Assembly (NCBI RefSeq): GCF_003671715.1
Contig: NZ_RAIF01000032.1
Coordinates: 1,876,632-1,934,518 of the forward strand
Origin: Streptomyces sp. E2N166
GTDB lineage: Bacteria; Actinomycetota; Actinomycetes; Streptomycetales; Streptomycetaceae
Length of the DNA: 57,887 bases
Reading direction: 5' to 3'
The translations under genes and the position numbers were made by a program. Each line of letters begins with the position of its first letter. Position 1 is the stretch's first letter. Below the pieces are notes generated by a model. The model made no database searches, had not been told where the DNA came from, and worked only from the letters and a program-made list of their open reading frames with translations. This document shows positions 1 through 8,396 of the stretch, in pieces.

Positions 1-2
1 AC

Positions 3-77
3 TCCGCCCCGGCCGCCCCCACGGTGCTCCGCCACGCCGCCCCGGCCGCCCCCGCGGTGCTCTGCCACGCCGCCTGA
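3..77 (+). CDS. C-terminal tail of an upstream gene (partial)
   Basis: A plus-strand reading frame is open from the window edge and ends at TGA 75-77. It encodes an Ala/Pro-rich tail in which an 11-residue unit (APAAPTVLRHA, then APAAPAVLCHA) occurs twice. Most of the gene would lie upstream of the window, so no function can be given. The frame could also be fortuitous, because the DNA itself is a 33-bp tandem repeat. Confidence 0.3.
   Translation, partial: SAPAAPTVLRHAAPAAPAVLCHAA
5..70. repeat. Two tandem copies of a 33-bp unit
   Basis: Copies at 5-37 and 38-70 differ at only two positions. The unit length of 33 bp equals 11 codons, which keeps the plus-strand frame open and fits an expanded coding repeat. 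Confidence 0.7.
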
Positions 78-154
78 CCACTCCGTCGGGCGGCGTGCCG
101 CGCATGGTGCGGCCGGAGAAGCCCGGGGTTCCGCTCCGGACGGATGCGACGTTT

Positions 155-160
155 TATGGT
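155..160 (+). promoter_or_regulatory. -10 box of a leaderless promoter
   Basis: TATGGT matches the TAnnnT consensus and is followed by 6 nt and the ATG at 167. That spacing puts the transcription start at or next to the start codon. No good -35 was seen. Confidence 0.5.
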
Positions 161-166
161 GTTCAA

Positions 167-778
167 ATGCGACTTGCCCCTAGATGGGTCTTGCTCTCGT
201 CAGGGTGTGCGCCCCTCCTGCTGATCGGGGGCTGGACGGGTGCGGCACTGTTCGAAGGGCCCGCCTACGACCCCGTCACCGAGACGATCAGTGCCCTGGG
301 GGCCTACGGGGCTTCCGGTTTCTGGGTGATGACGGCGGCGTTCCTGGCTCTGGGCGCCTGCCACCTGCTGACCGCCTGGGGGCTGCGGACAGCTGCCACC
401 GCCGGACGCGTGGCGTTGGGCGGCGGCGGTCTCGCGGCGCTGGCGGTGGTACTGCTCCCCGCACCGACCAGCGGGGGTTCACTGCGTCACGGAGCGGTGG
501 TGGCGGTCGGGTTCACACTCCTGGCGGTGTGGCCGGTGCTGGCCGCCAACGGCGGCGCAGCCGCTCCCTGGGCTCTGAGGCTTGCGCCCTCGATCGTGGT
601 GACCGTCCTGACGGCCGCCGGCGGAGCATGGTTCCTGATCGAGATGGACCGGCACGGCAACGCCGGCGTCGCGGAACGCGTCGTGACGTTCATCCAGTCG
701 GTGTGGCCCTTCGTGGTCGCCGCATCCTGCCCTCACCACTCCGAGGTACCGGCCGAGCGGACCGCCGGCCCTGGCTAG
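167..778 (+). CDS. DUF998 family integral membrane protein
   Basis: This is a hydrophobic protein of about 203 residues with roughly six membrane segments. The first follows the start (MRLAPRWVLLSS), and the conserved early stretch DPVTETISALGA is typical of DUF998 proteins. The family has no established biochemical role. An upstream in-frame ATG at 95 exists, but the ATG at 167 is preferred because a TAnnnT box lies 6 nt before it and the residues between are not membrane-like. The gene converges on the aldo/keto reductase with only 24 bp between the stop codons. The C-terminal 20 residues are polar and likely cytoplasmic. Confidence 0.75.
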   Translation: MRLAPRWVLLSSGCAPLLLIGGWTGAALFEGPAYDPVTETISALGAYGASGFWVMTAAFLALGACHLLTAWGLRTAATAGRVALGGGGLAALAVVLLPAPTSGGSLRHGAVVAVGFTLLAVWPVLAANGGAAAPWALRLAPSIVVTVLTAAGGAWFLIEMDRHGNAGVAERVVTFIQSVWPFVVAASCPHHSEVPAERTAGPG

Positions 779-802
779 GAGACCCCGTGCCGGGCTCAGG
801 GC

Positions 803-1642
803 CTACGCCAGGGCGGACAGCCGGTCGAGGCGATCGCGGTGGTCGGATGTCAGGTGGACGCGTTCCGAGGCGAGGTTCTCCTCCAGATGGTTCACCCGGG
901 CGGTACCCGGGATCGGGAGGATGACGGGCGAGTGGCCGAGGAGCCATGCGAGCGCAACCTGCGTGGGAGTGGCATCGAGCTCGTCCGCCACCGCGGCGAC
1001 CTCGGCCCTCGCTCCGGAATCTCCCCAGGCGACAGGACGCCACGGCAGGAACGCGATCCCCGCGGACTCGCAGGCGGCGAGTACCGGTTCGTGCTCGCGG
1101 TCGAGCACGTTGTAGCGGTTCTGAACGCTCGCGACGTCGACGATCTGCCGTGCCTGGTCAAGTTCGTCCACGGTGACCTCGGACAGTCCGATGCGGCCGA
1201 TCTTGCCCTCGGCTCGCAGGTCCCGCAGCGTGCCGAGCTGATCGGCGAGCGGCGTCTCCGGATCGATCCGGTGCAGCTGGAGCAGCTCGATCCGTTCGAC
1301 GCGCAGCCGGCGCAACGCCCGCTCGACCTGATCGCGCAGAACGGCCGGCTGCCCATCGAGCCTCCACTCGCCTGAAGGGCCCGATCGGGCGACGCCGACC
1401 TTGGTGGTGATCAGCAACCCATCCGGGTAGGGGTGCAGGGCCTCGGCCAGCAGTTCCTCGTTGGCGCCCCCGCCGTACATGTACGCGGTGTCAATCAGAG
1501 TGACGCCCAGCTCAACGGCCCTTCGGGCCACCGCGAGAGAGTTCTCGCGGGCTGCACCCGGCTCCGTCGGCAAGTGCATGGCTCCGAACCCGAGCCGCCG
1601 TACTCCCAGGTCCCCGCCGATGCGAAACGTGGTCGATGTCAC
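803..1642 (-). CDS. Aldo/keto reductase
   Basis: A 279-residue (beta/alpha)8-barrel oxidoreductase that should reduce carbonyl groups with NADPH in the cytoplasm. Counting from the GTG start, the catalytic tetrad is visible as D51 and Y56 (DTAYMYG), K81 (ITTKVG) and H124 (LQLHRID). Further family signatures are GLSEVT and the C-terminal IPGTARVNHLEEN, which contacts the cofactor. The GTG at 1642 is chosen because a purine-rich AGGGGGG sequence lies just upstream; a longer form from 1678 lacks such a site. The substrate is unknown. The gene is divergent from the EEP phosphodiesterase gene. Confidence 0.9.
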   Translation of the reverse strand: MTSTTFRIGGDLGVRRLGFGAMHLPTEPGAARENSLAVARRAVELGVTLIDTAYMYGGGANEELLAEALHPYPDGLLITTKVGVARSGPSGEWRLDGQPAVLRDQVERALRRLRVERIELLQLHRIDPETPLADQLGTLRDLRAEGKIGRIGLSEVTVDELDQARQIVDVASVQNRYNVLDREHEPVLAACESAGIAFLPWRPVAWGDSGARAEVAAVADELDATPTQVALAWLLGHSPVILPIPGTARVNHLEENLASERVHLTSDHRDRLDRLSALA

Positions 1643-1770
1643 GTGCTGCCCCCCTGGCTCAAGAGGCAAAGCTAGCATCGCGGTTGCTCACGACGCCGTC
1701 CGTCTCCCGGCTGTCGGAACCGGGCGGCCGAACCGGGCGGCCATCGACGAAGCCGTCCGCGTCGCCCCCG

Positions 1771-1781
1771 TCCCATAACCT
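1771..1781 (+). promoter_or_regulatory. Conserved upstream element of EEP copy 1 (TCCCATAACCT)
   Basis: This 11-bp block is identical upstream of the paralogue at 48 kb and sits exactly 61 bp before the GTG start in both places. It contains TAACCT, which fits the TAnnnT -10 pattern. The simplest reading is a promoter and leader duplicated together with the gene. Confidence 0.5.
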
Positions 1782-1831
1782 TGCGTGTGGAGACGTCAGT
1801 TGCCATGTGGATCGACAATCAGGAGGCGATG

Positions 1832-2668
1832 GTGCTCGCAAGGGGCAGGTGGCTGCTCACAGGCGCCATGACCGTGGTCTGCATGCTGCTCGTCGGCCCC
1901 AGTGCACCGGGCCATGCCCTCTTCGTGCGGTCACTGCCCGTCGATGCCGTCGGGGATGTCGTACCGAACCGGGTCATGACGTGGAACATATGCAACCCCT
2001 GCGAGGTGAGCAACGTCGACCGGGCGGCGGAGATCGCGACATACGCGCCCCAGGTCATCGGCCTGCAGGAAGCGTGCGTGCGTGACGTCGAGAGGATCCG
2101 GGATCACCTGGCGAGCCTTTACGGGCTTGACTATCACGTCGAGTACGGGATGGTTCTCCAACACCGGGGCCGCTGCGGGGGAGTGCCGTGGAATCCGGGG
2201 GGCTTCGGTCAGGCGGTTCTCTCCGCAGCACCGATGACAGACCGCGTTCGCGTGGAATACCCCGACGGTGGTTCCGAAGACCGTGGATACATGGCGGTCA
2301 CCACCCTGGTGGGCGGTCAGCCCGTCCGCGTCTTCAACACACACCTCGCCCAGCGACGTCAGGAAGCAGTCCGAGCGGACCAGGCCGGGGTACTCGCCGC
2401 TGAGGTCGCTCGGTACGACCGCGCGGTCGTACTCGGCGATTTCAACGCCGTGCCGGACGCTCCCGAACTCGCCCGGATGTGGGCCCTGGCCGCGGACACA
2501 GACCCCCAGTGCCGCCCCTCGCCCGCCGGCTCCTGCGAGCCGACCACCGACTGGCAGAGCAAGTTCGACTACGTCTTCCTGCGAGGCCTCACCCCGCTCG
2601 AACACCGAGTGCGACCCACTCCGTACTCGGACCACCACCTGCTGCACACCGACGTGGACCCGGCCTGA
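1832..2668 (+). CDS. Secreted endonuclease/exonuclease/phosphatase (EEP) family protein, copy 1
   Basis: A metal-dependent phosphodiesterase or nuclease-like enzyme of about 278 residues, exported through an N-terminal signal peptide (hydrophobic TGAMTVVCMLLVG, likely cleavage after GHA). EEP active-site motifs appear in order: MTWNICNP near the mature N-terminus, QEACVRD (metal-binding Glu), VFNTHLAQRR, VLGDFNAVPD, SKFDYVFLRG and the terminal YSDHH. The GTG at 1832 is preferred over the ATG at 1829. It leaves 5 nt after AGGAGG, and the paralogue at 48,076 has GTG with the same spacing. The substrate is not known; nucleic acids and phospholipids are both precedented for the fold. Roughly 70% of residues match the paralogue by eye. 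Confidence 0.85.
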   Translation: MLARGRWLLTGAMTVVCMLLVGPSAPGHALFVRSLPVDAVGDVVPNRVMTWNICNPCEVSNVDRAAEIATYAPQVIGLQEACVRDVERIRDHLASLYGLDYHVEYGMVLQHRGRCGGVPWNPGGFGQAVLSAAPMTDRVRVEYPDGGSEDRGYMAVTTLVGGQPVRVFNTHLAQRRQEAVRADQAGVLAAEVARYDRAVVLGDFNAVPDAPELARMWALAADTDPQCRPSPAGSCEPTTDWQSKFDYVFLRGLTPLEHRVRPTPYSDHHLLHTDVDPA

Positions 2669-2838
2669 AGGGTTTTCACGTCGCTCTTCCTCGTTCCGGT
2701 GCCGAGCCTCCGCATGCGGCAAGTCCGCCGGCGCCGGTCCCGTCGGCGTGCTTCCGATTGCAGTATGCACGGGCATGATCAACCGGCGCTCCGGGCAGAG
2801 GAGACGTTGTTCGGTACCAGACACATCAGGGGGCCTCC
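2669..2838. other. Short intergenic region
   Basis: 170 bp between EEP copy 1 and the APC permease. No gene, strong hairpin or clear promoter was recognised. Confidence 0.5.
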
Positions 2839-4206
2839 GTGACCACAGGCGGACGAGACGCCACTGCTTCGCCGGAGGGAGCGGGCGCCGGCACCCCCTT
2901 GCGGCGGGTCATCGGTCCCAAACTGCTGATCCTGTTCGTGATCGGCGACATCCTCGGTACCGGCATCTACGCGACCACCGGTCAGGTCGCGGGCAAAGTC
3001 GGCGGGGCGCTGTGGCTGCCGTTCGTCATCGGGTTCGTCGTGGCGATCCTGACAGCGGCCTCGTACGTGGAACTCGTCGGCAAGTATCCGAAGGCGGCCG
3101 GGGCCGCGCTGTACACCCAGAAGGCGTTCCAGGTTCCGTTCCTCACCTTCATCGTCGCCTTCATGGTCATGTGTTCGGGCCTGTCCTCGGCGAGCGCGGC
3201 GGCGCGCGCCTTCAGCGGCGACTACCTCGCCGAGTTCACGGACTTCTTCCCGCCCACTCTCATCGCGATCCTCTTCATCCTCGCCCTCGCGGCCCTCAAC
3301 CTGCGCGGCGTGTCCGAGTCGGTGAAGACCAATGTGGTTCTCACCCTGGTCGAGCTGACCGGCCTGTTCGTCATCCTCGCCGTCGGCGCCTGGGCGGTCC
3401 TCACCGGTGACGGTGACCCCTCCCGGCTCGGCGAGTTCCAGGCCGGGGGCACCGGCTACGCACTGATCACCAGCGTGCTGGGGGCGACGGCCCTCGGCTT
3501 CTTCGCCTTCGTGGGCTTCGAGGACTCCGTCAACATGGCGGAGGAGACCCAGGATCCGGTGCGCACGTTTCCGCGCGCCATCTTCATCGGCGTCGCCGTC
3601 ACCGGGACCATCTACGTCCTGGTCGCCCTGGTCTCCTCGCTGCTCGTCGACTACCGCGTGCTGGAGGGTTCCAGCGGCCCGCTGCTGGAGGTCGTCAAGG
3701 CAGGCGGGCTGGACTTCCCGCCGAAGCTGTTCGCGCTGATCGCCCTGTTCGCGGTCACGAACTCGGCACTGATCAACATCATGATGGCCTCCCGGCTCTG
3801 CTACGGCATGGCGAACGAACGCATCCTGCCGCGTGCCCTGGGCCGCGTTCTTCCCCGGCGGCGTACACCGGTCGTCGGGATCGTCTTCGTCTCCGTACTC
3901 GCCATCGGACTGGTCTCCACCGGGGAGATCGCGGGCCTCGGCGACACCACGGCCTTCCTGCTCCTGTGCGTCTTCGCCGTCGTCAACATCGCCGTACTGG
4001 TCCTGCGCCGCGACCGCGTCGAGCACAAGCACTTCCGTACGCCGACCGCTCTGCCGGTGCTGGGCGCGGTCACCTCCCTCATCCTGGCCAGCCCTCTGTC
4101 CGACCGGCCCGCGCACGTCTACATCCGGGCGGGCGTGCTGCTGGTCATCGGCATCGGGCTGTGGGTGCTGAACAGGACGGTGATGAGGGCACGCGGCGAG
4201 GGATGA
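2839..4206 (+). CDS. APC family amino acid permease
   Basis: A 455-residue polytopic protein with about 12 membrane segments that should import amino acids or a related amine. The first segment carries the APC signature IGDILGTGIYATTG, with the unwound GTGIY stretch that binds substrate backbone. A later conserved block, GFFAFVGFEDSVNMAEE, is also typical of the family. Translation starts at GTG, with a G-rich ribosome site in the preceding 15 nt. The gene converges on the receptor-like gene with only 4 bp between the stops. Substrate specificity cannot be read from the sequence. Confidence 0.9.
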   Translation: MTTGGRDATASPEGAGAGTPLRRVIGPKLLILFVIGDILGTGIYATTGQVAGKVGGALWLPFVIGFVVAILTAASYVELVGKYPKAAGAALYTQKAFQVPFLTFIVAFMVMCSGLSSASAAARAFSGDYLAEFTDFFPPTLIAILFILALAALNLRGVSESVKTNVVLTLVELTGLFVILAVGAWAVLTGDGDPSRLGEFQAGGTGYALITSVLGATALGFFAFVGFEDSVNMAEETQDPVRTFPRAIFIGVAVTGTIYVLVALVSSLLVDYRVLEGSSGPLLEVVKAGGLDFPPKLFALIALFAVTNSALINIMMASRLCYGMANERILPRALGRVLPRRRTPVVGIVFVSVLAIGLVSTGEIAGLGDTTAFLLLCVFAVVNIAVLVLRRDRVEHKHFRTPTALPVLGAVTSLILASPLSDRPAHVYIRAGVLLVIGIGLWVLNRTVMRARGEG

Positions 4207-4210
4207 GCCG

Positions 4211-7012
4211 CTACCCGGGACAACCGGTGTCCGGGGCGCGCCGCTGCTGCGCGTCGAACAGGTCGCCCTTCATGTACAGGCAGGTGGGTGCGGAGCCCAT
4301 GTCGTGGATATTGGCGATCCGCAGGATCGCGAGATTGCGCTCGTTGCCGATGCGTGAGGCCCGAAAGTCGATCTTCCCGGTCGCACCCTGGTAGGTGTTC
4401 TCCCGCAGTTCCTGGGCGATCGCCGCCCGGTGCGGCGCCGTTCCCTTCGTCCCAGTGTCCAACCGCTGGTGCAATGTGGAAGTGGCCTCGACGAGCAGTC
4501 CCGCCACGTCGTACGCCGTGCCGGTCCGTTCGGCCGGCCACGGAGTCTGCGGTGACTCCTTCTCGGGCAGCGCCTTCCCGAGTTCCGTGCGGAGCTTTCC
4601 GTAGCCCGCGCAGAACGCGTCCAAGGGCGTCCCGATTCCCATCAGGGGCGCGGGGCGCCCCTCTTGTGAGCACGACGCACCCGCCAGCGTGACGAGGCTG
4701 CCCATCCCGACGTACGACATCGACCGGTTCGCCAGCGCGCTCTGCCTACGGTTCTCCCCCTGCGCGACGAACCGGGAGACCGCGTCGGCGGCGACGATGA
4801 GGGGCAGCTTCCGCTGACTGGTACAGCCGTTGGTCGCGGATCGGATGAAGTCCCCGAAGTCGTCCTCGCGCCCTATGTAGTAGACGATCTCATCGCTCCG
4901 GTCGATCCCGTCCGCACACAGGGAAGCGACCTCGCCGGCTGAGTCGTCCCATGTCGTCTCTGCCACTGGCACGTTCCGCTCGCCCAGTTCCGCGTCGGCC
5001 GCCTCGGCCAGAGTGTCGATGTAGCTGTCCGTCTTCTCAGGGTGGTACAGAGTGACTTTCCGCGCCTCGAGCAGCTGCGCGTAGCCGGCGATCAGCTGCG
5101 CCTGCACCGTGTTGTCGGGGACCATCTGGAAGTACAGCGGTGATCTGTCGCCCAGCCCCGAACCGGTCAGAGTGGTGCCGATGGCCGGAACACCGGCGAG
5201 GCCGGTCTCGGTGATCGCCTGCTCGGTCTCCCTGACCGTGCGGTCCAGGCCGACGACAGCGACCACCGACGGATCCTCGTCGAACAGCGGTCGGAGCATG
5301 TCACGCGCCACCTCGGGCGCCTTGCGCATACCGTCTCCGCCGTTCGCCACGATGACGCGCAGTAACGGCTGCGTCTTGGACTTGACGTTCTGTGCCCGCT
5401 GACGCAGGAGGAGCCCTTCGAGTTCCTCCGCGGCGGCGTGATCGGTGTCGGGCGCGGCCTCTCGGTGGGTCAGCCCTACGAAGTGCACGATGCTGAGATA
5501 GGGGCGGCCGGGCTGCTGGCGGTGCAGCTTCTTCGCCACCTCGTTCTGCGCGAAGATGGCCTGCTGAGCCCAGCGCAGACGCTTGTTGGTGCCGAAGATC
5601 TGCACGGCGTCGTCGCTGTAGCCGATGCACTGGCGGTCGTCCCGGCCGATCTCGACGGTCTTGACCGACACGCCGTCGTGGAAACCGGAACGGAAGTAGA
5701 CGCACTCGGCGGCCCACGAGTCGATGACGTTCCGGGTCACTGGAAGCAGCACCAGGACCATGGCGATCGTCAGCAGGGTTTCGCCGATGCCCCGTCGGGC
5801 CAGCAAGGGCGGCGAGGGCGGACGGAAGTCCCCTGATCTCACCCGGGCTTCCCGGCCGTCGGGCCGGCTCACTTGTGAGGGCGGCAGCGCGATCCACAGG
5901 TAACGGGCGTTCTCCACCAGGCGTTGCCGTTTGCTGGGCAGGTTGTCCAGCCACGCCGTCAGCGCGGCGGGGGCATCCTGGGGACTCCAAAGAGTGCCGG
6001 AGTCCCCCGCATCGAGCGCAGCCGGGCGTTCGTCGGTTGCCGCGACGACGAGGAGGGGGTCGAGTTCTCCTGTCTCGTTGCGGACCTCGCTGATGAGCCG
6101 CAGCAGTTCCCAGCCGCCGTTGGCGTCGGTGATGTTGTCGAGCAGGACGGTCGTGTAGGTCGTACGGCGCCATCCGGAGCGCTTGGGGAAGACGACCCAG
6201 CGTCGACGGCGGTACGCCCGGCGCAGATCTTCCAGGAAAGCGTGCACCAGCAGCTTCTTGATCTGCTCGGGGCTCTCCGCTTCCCGGCCGCGTTCCGTCA
6301 GCCGCTCGGCGAACCCACGGAAGCTGGTCGAGTGGCGGGGCACCATGAACGGCTGTCGCCGCATGAACCAGCGTGCCTCCCGCCCGAGGCCGGGGCTGCG
6401 CCGCCCCAGCCAGCGCAGCCCCATACGGCGGCCGGCCTCCACGAGCAGATACAGGGTGGATCCGATGAGGCTGAAGGCCGAGGGGGCGGCGGCCGTGGAG
6501 GTGGTGAGAGCGCCGGGGTCCGACCGGTGCGCCCGGCCACTCCAATGGCGCAGCAGGTCGGCCAGTTGTTGCTCGTGGCGTCCCGGTGTGGGCGACAGCC
6601 GCTGTCCGGTCAGCCAGTCGGCCAGCCGGTAGTAGTCGAAGCGGAAGGGCCGCCCGGGGCCGAAGCGGTCGCCGGCGAGTTTGGTCCTCAGCTCGTCGAG
6701 CAGCGGAACCAGCGGAAGCGACCGGTCCTGGACGTCCTGCCAGCGGTCCGTCACCGAGTCGTCCACCGAGTGGGCGTCGATATAGGCGTGGGGTACCGAG
6801 GACCGGTGGTCGGACGCCTCCAGCCGCTCATTGAGTACGGAGAGGAAATCGTCCGTGCCTCGGTCGCGCACGAGGCAGACCAGAGGCAGTGGCCGTTCGC
6901 CTCGAACTTCGTCGTCCGAGGTCCTGGCCAGAAAGCGGGGTCGCCTAGCCAACTCCCCGATTGTGGACAGCAGTTCGGATGCGCCGGTGAAAGGGGGCCC
7001 CGTCTCTGGCAT
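4211..7012 (-). CDS. One-pass receptor-like fusion: degenerate STAND-type NTPase + TM + LivK-type binding domain
   Basis: A protein of about 933 residues. Residues 1-400 look like a STAND-type NTPase domain: Walker-B-like TVLLDNITD and sensor-like LLVVAATDE are visible. The expected Walker A position (LVCLVRDRGTDDFLSVL) lacks GxxxxGK[ST], so ATP binding is doubtful. One strong membrane segment (about 405-430, TLLTIAMVLVLLPV) precedes a large outside domain resembling branched-chain amino acid binding proteins (VVAVVGLDRT, YFQMVPDN, KVTLYHPEK, GATGKIDF). No transport partner lies beside it, so sensing is more likely than uptake. The start at 7012 is favoured over 7222 because TAGCCT lies 7 nt upstream. 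Codon 550 is TTA (5363-5365), suggesting bldA-dependent translation. Confidence 0.75.
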   Translation of the reverse strand: MPETGPPFTGASELLSTIGELARRPRFLARTSDDEVRGERPLPLVCLVRDRGTDDFLSVLNERLEASDHRSSVPHAYIDAHSVDDSVTDRWQDVQDRSLPLVPLLDELRTKLAGDRFGPGRPFRFDYYRLADWLTGQRLSPTPGRHEQQLADLLRHWSGRAHRSDPGALTTSTAAAPSAFSLIGSTLYLLVEAGRRMGLRWLGRRSPGLGREARWFMRRQPFMVPRHSTSFRGFAERLTERGREAESPEQIKKLLVHAFLEDLRRAYRRRRWVVFPKRSGWRRTTYTTVLLDNITDANGGWELLRLISEVRNETGELDPLLVVAATDERPAALDAGDSGTLWSPQDAPAALTAWLDNLPSKRQRLVENARYLWIALPPSQVSRPDGREARVRSGDFRPPSPPLLARRGIGETLLTIAMVLVLLPVTRNVIDSWAAECVYFRSGFHDGVSVKTVEIGRDDRQCIGYSDDAVQIFGTNKRLRWAQQAIFAQNEVAKKLHRQQPGRPYLSIVHFVGLTHREAAPDTDHAAAEELEGLLLRQRAQNVKSKTQPLLRVIVANGGDGMRKAPEVARDMLRPLFDEDPSVVAVVGLDRTVRETEQAITETGLAGVPAIGTTLTGSGLGDRSPLYFQMVPDNTVQAQLIAGYAQLLEARKVTLYHPEKTDSYIDTLAEAADAELGERNVPVAETTWDDSAGEVASLCADGIDRSDEIVYYIGREDDFGDFIRSATNGCTSQRKLPLIVAADAVSRFVAQGENRRQSALANRSMSYVGMGSLVTLAGASCSQEGRPAPLMGIGTPLDAFCAGYGKLRTELGKALPEKESPQTPWPAERTGTAYDVAGLLVEATSTLHQRLDTGTKGTAPHRAAIAQELRENTYQGATGKIDFRASRIGNERNLAILRIANIHDMGSAPTCLYMKGDLFDAQQRRAPDTGCPG

Positions 7013-7019
7013 ATCTGGC

Positions 7020-7025
7020 AGGCTA
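7020..7025 (-). promoter_or_regulatory. -10 box of a leaderless promoter for the receptor-like gene
   Basis: Read on the minus strand, TAGCCT is followed by 7 nt and the ATG at 7012. This supports the shorter start. Confidence 0.5.
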
Positions 7026-7278
7026 CCCGCGTCCGTCACGTCCGATGCGCGATTTGCGCCAGAACGTGCAAGGTGCACGAGTGACGGTGGCCCTCCGGTT
7101 GCGGGAGGACTCCCGTGTGCCCGCCGATGCGGACCGGAGCGCACGTTCGGCAGGCGGCCGGCTTCGGCGAACCCGGGAATCCGGTGTCCCCTCGCGGCCG
7201 GGTGGCGGACCATGTATCGCAAGGTGTGGCATCGCCCCGAGGACGCGCCGCGTCGAGGGCCGAGGGGGAGGAGAAACC

Positions 7279-8247
7279 GTGGACGGGCATCGATCGGAGG
7301 CGGCGGACGCGCAGATGCGGGAGGCGGCGCGTGCGCTGCTCTCCGTGCTGGAGCCGGAGCAGGTGCGCGAGCTGCGTGCGGGGCCCGCCAGGCTGGACGC
7401 GCCCGAACTGCGGGAGTGGACCTATCTGCCGGGCCCGCGCCCCGGTCTGCCCACCGAGGGCCTCGGCGGCCGGCAGCGCGAGGCTGTCGATGCGCTGCTG
7501 GCCGCGGCGCACAGTGCGCCGGGTGCGGCGTTGGCGCGCGGGGCGATCGAGGTGGAGCGGCACCGCCGCGCCACGGTCGGCGCCACGGGGGCCGACCGCT
7601 ACTGGGTGCGGCTGCTGGGCGACCCGGACGGTGACGGTCCCTGGGGCTGGCGGATGAACGGCCACCACCTCGCCGTGCACGTACTGATCACGGCGGCCGG
7701 GATCCGGGTGACGCCGCACTTCATCGGTGCGGAGCCGGCGCGGATCACCGACGGCCCGCAGGCCGGGCGCCGGCTGCTGGGGCCGGAGGAGGATCTGGCC
7801 CGGGGCCTGGTCACGGACCTGGACGTCGGCCGACGGACGAGGGCGGTCTTCGCCGCCGCGCCGCCGGACGACATCCTTTCCCGCGCCGACCCGTTCGCCG
7901 ATCCGGACCTGCTGCCGGCCGGTCTGCCGTACGGCGCCATGACGCCCGGCCAGCAGCGGCTGCTCGAGCGTCTGGTGCGCCGCTACCTCGACCGCGCGCC
8001 CGCGGAGTACGCGCGGGAGTGCTGGTCCGGCATGGTGGCGCGTGGACTGGACGCCCTCTCCTTCGCCTGGGCCGGCGGCCGCGCACCCGGGGACCGGCAC
8101 TACTACTGCGTCCGAGCTCCGGACCTGCTCATCGAGTACGACAACACACAGGACGACGGCAATCACGCCCACTCGGTCTGGCGGCACGTCCGCCACGACT
8201 GGGGCGCCGACCTGCTGCGCGCGCACTACACGGAGCAGCACAGGTAA
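7279..8247 (+). CDS. DUF3500 domain protein
   Basis: A 322-residue soluble protein of the DUF3500 family, whose biochemical role is not established. Typical conserved blocks are RYWVRLLGDPDGDGPWGWRM, HHLAVH, THFIGAEPA-like (TPHFIGAEPA) and the C-terminal HYYCVRAPDLLIEYDNTQ followed by NHAHSVWRHVRHDWG. The GTG at 7279 is selected because GGAGGAG stands 5-11 nt upstream. The open frame extends further back but without family features. The stop codon lies inside a 12-bp tandem repeat (see 8236). The gene is divergent from the receptor-like gene, with about 266 bp between starts. Confidence 0.8.
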   Translation: MDGHRSEAADAQMREAARALLSVLEPEQVRELRAGPARLDAPELREWTYLPGPRPGLPTEGLGGRQREAVDALLAAAHSAPGAALARGAIEVERHRRATVGATGADRYWVRLLGDPDGDGPWGWRMNGHHLAVHVLITAAGIRVTPHFIGAEPARITDGPQAGRRLLGPEEDLARGLVTDLDVGRRTRAVFAAAPPDDILSRADPFADPDLLPAGLPYGAMTPGQQRLLERLVRRYLDRAPAEYARECWSGMVARGLDALSFAWAGGRAPGDRHYYCVRAPDLLIEYDNTQDDGNHAHSVWRHVRHDWGADLLRAHYTEQHR

Positions 8248-8283
8248 CAGCACAGGTAACAGCACAGGTAACAGCACAGGCAA
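8236..8283 (+). repeat. Four 12-bp tandem repeats spanning a stop codon
   Basis: CAGCACAGGTAA is repeated at 8236, 8248 and 8260; the fourth copy at 8272 reads CAGCACAGGCAA. In the frame of the DUF3500 gene each unit encodes Gln-His-Arg-stop. The gene therefore ends in the first unit, and two further in-frame stops follow. Confidence 0.95.
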
Positions 8284-8396
8284 GGGGGAGCGCGGGTCGG
8301 TCATTGGGGCCCGCGCGGACCGGACCAGCACGACGGGCGTGTGTCAGTGCGGGGTGTCACGCTGAGTCCACACAGGACCTGCGAAAGGGTATCGCC

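Noticed and set aside
7013..7222. Longer N-terminus for the receptor-like gene
   Set aside because: The extra residues are Arg/Pro-rich, and a leaderless promoter sits directly before the ATG at 7012.
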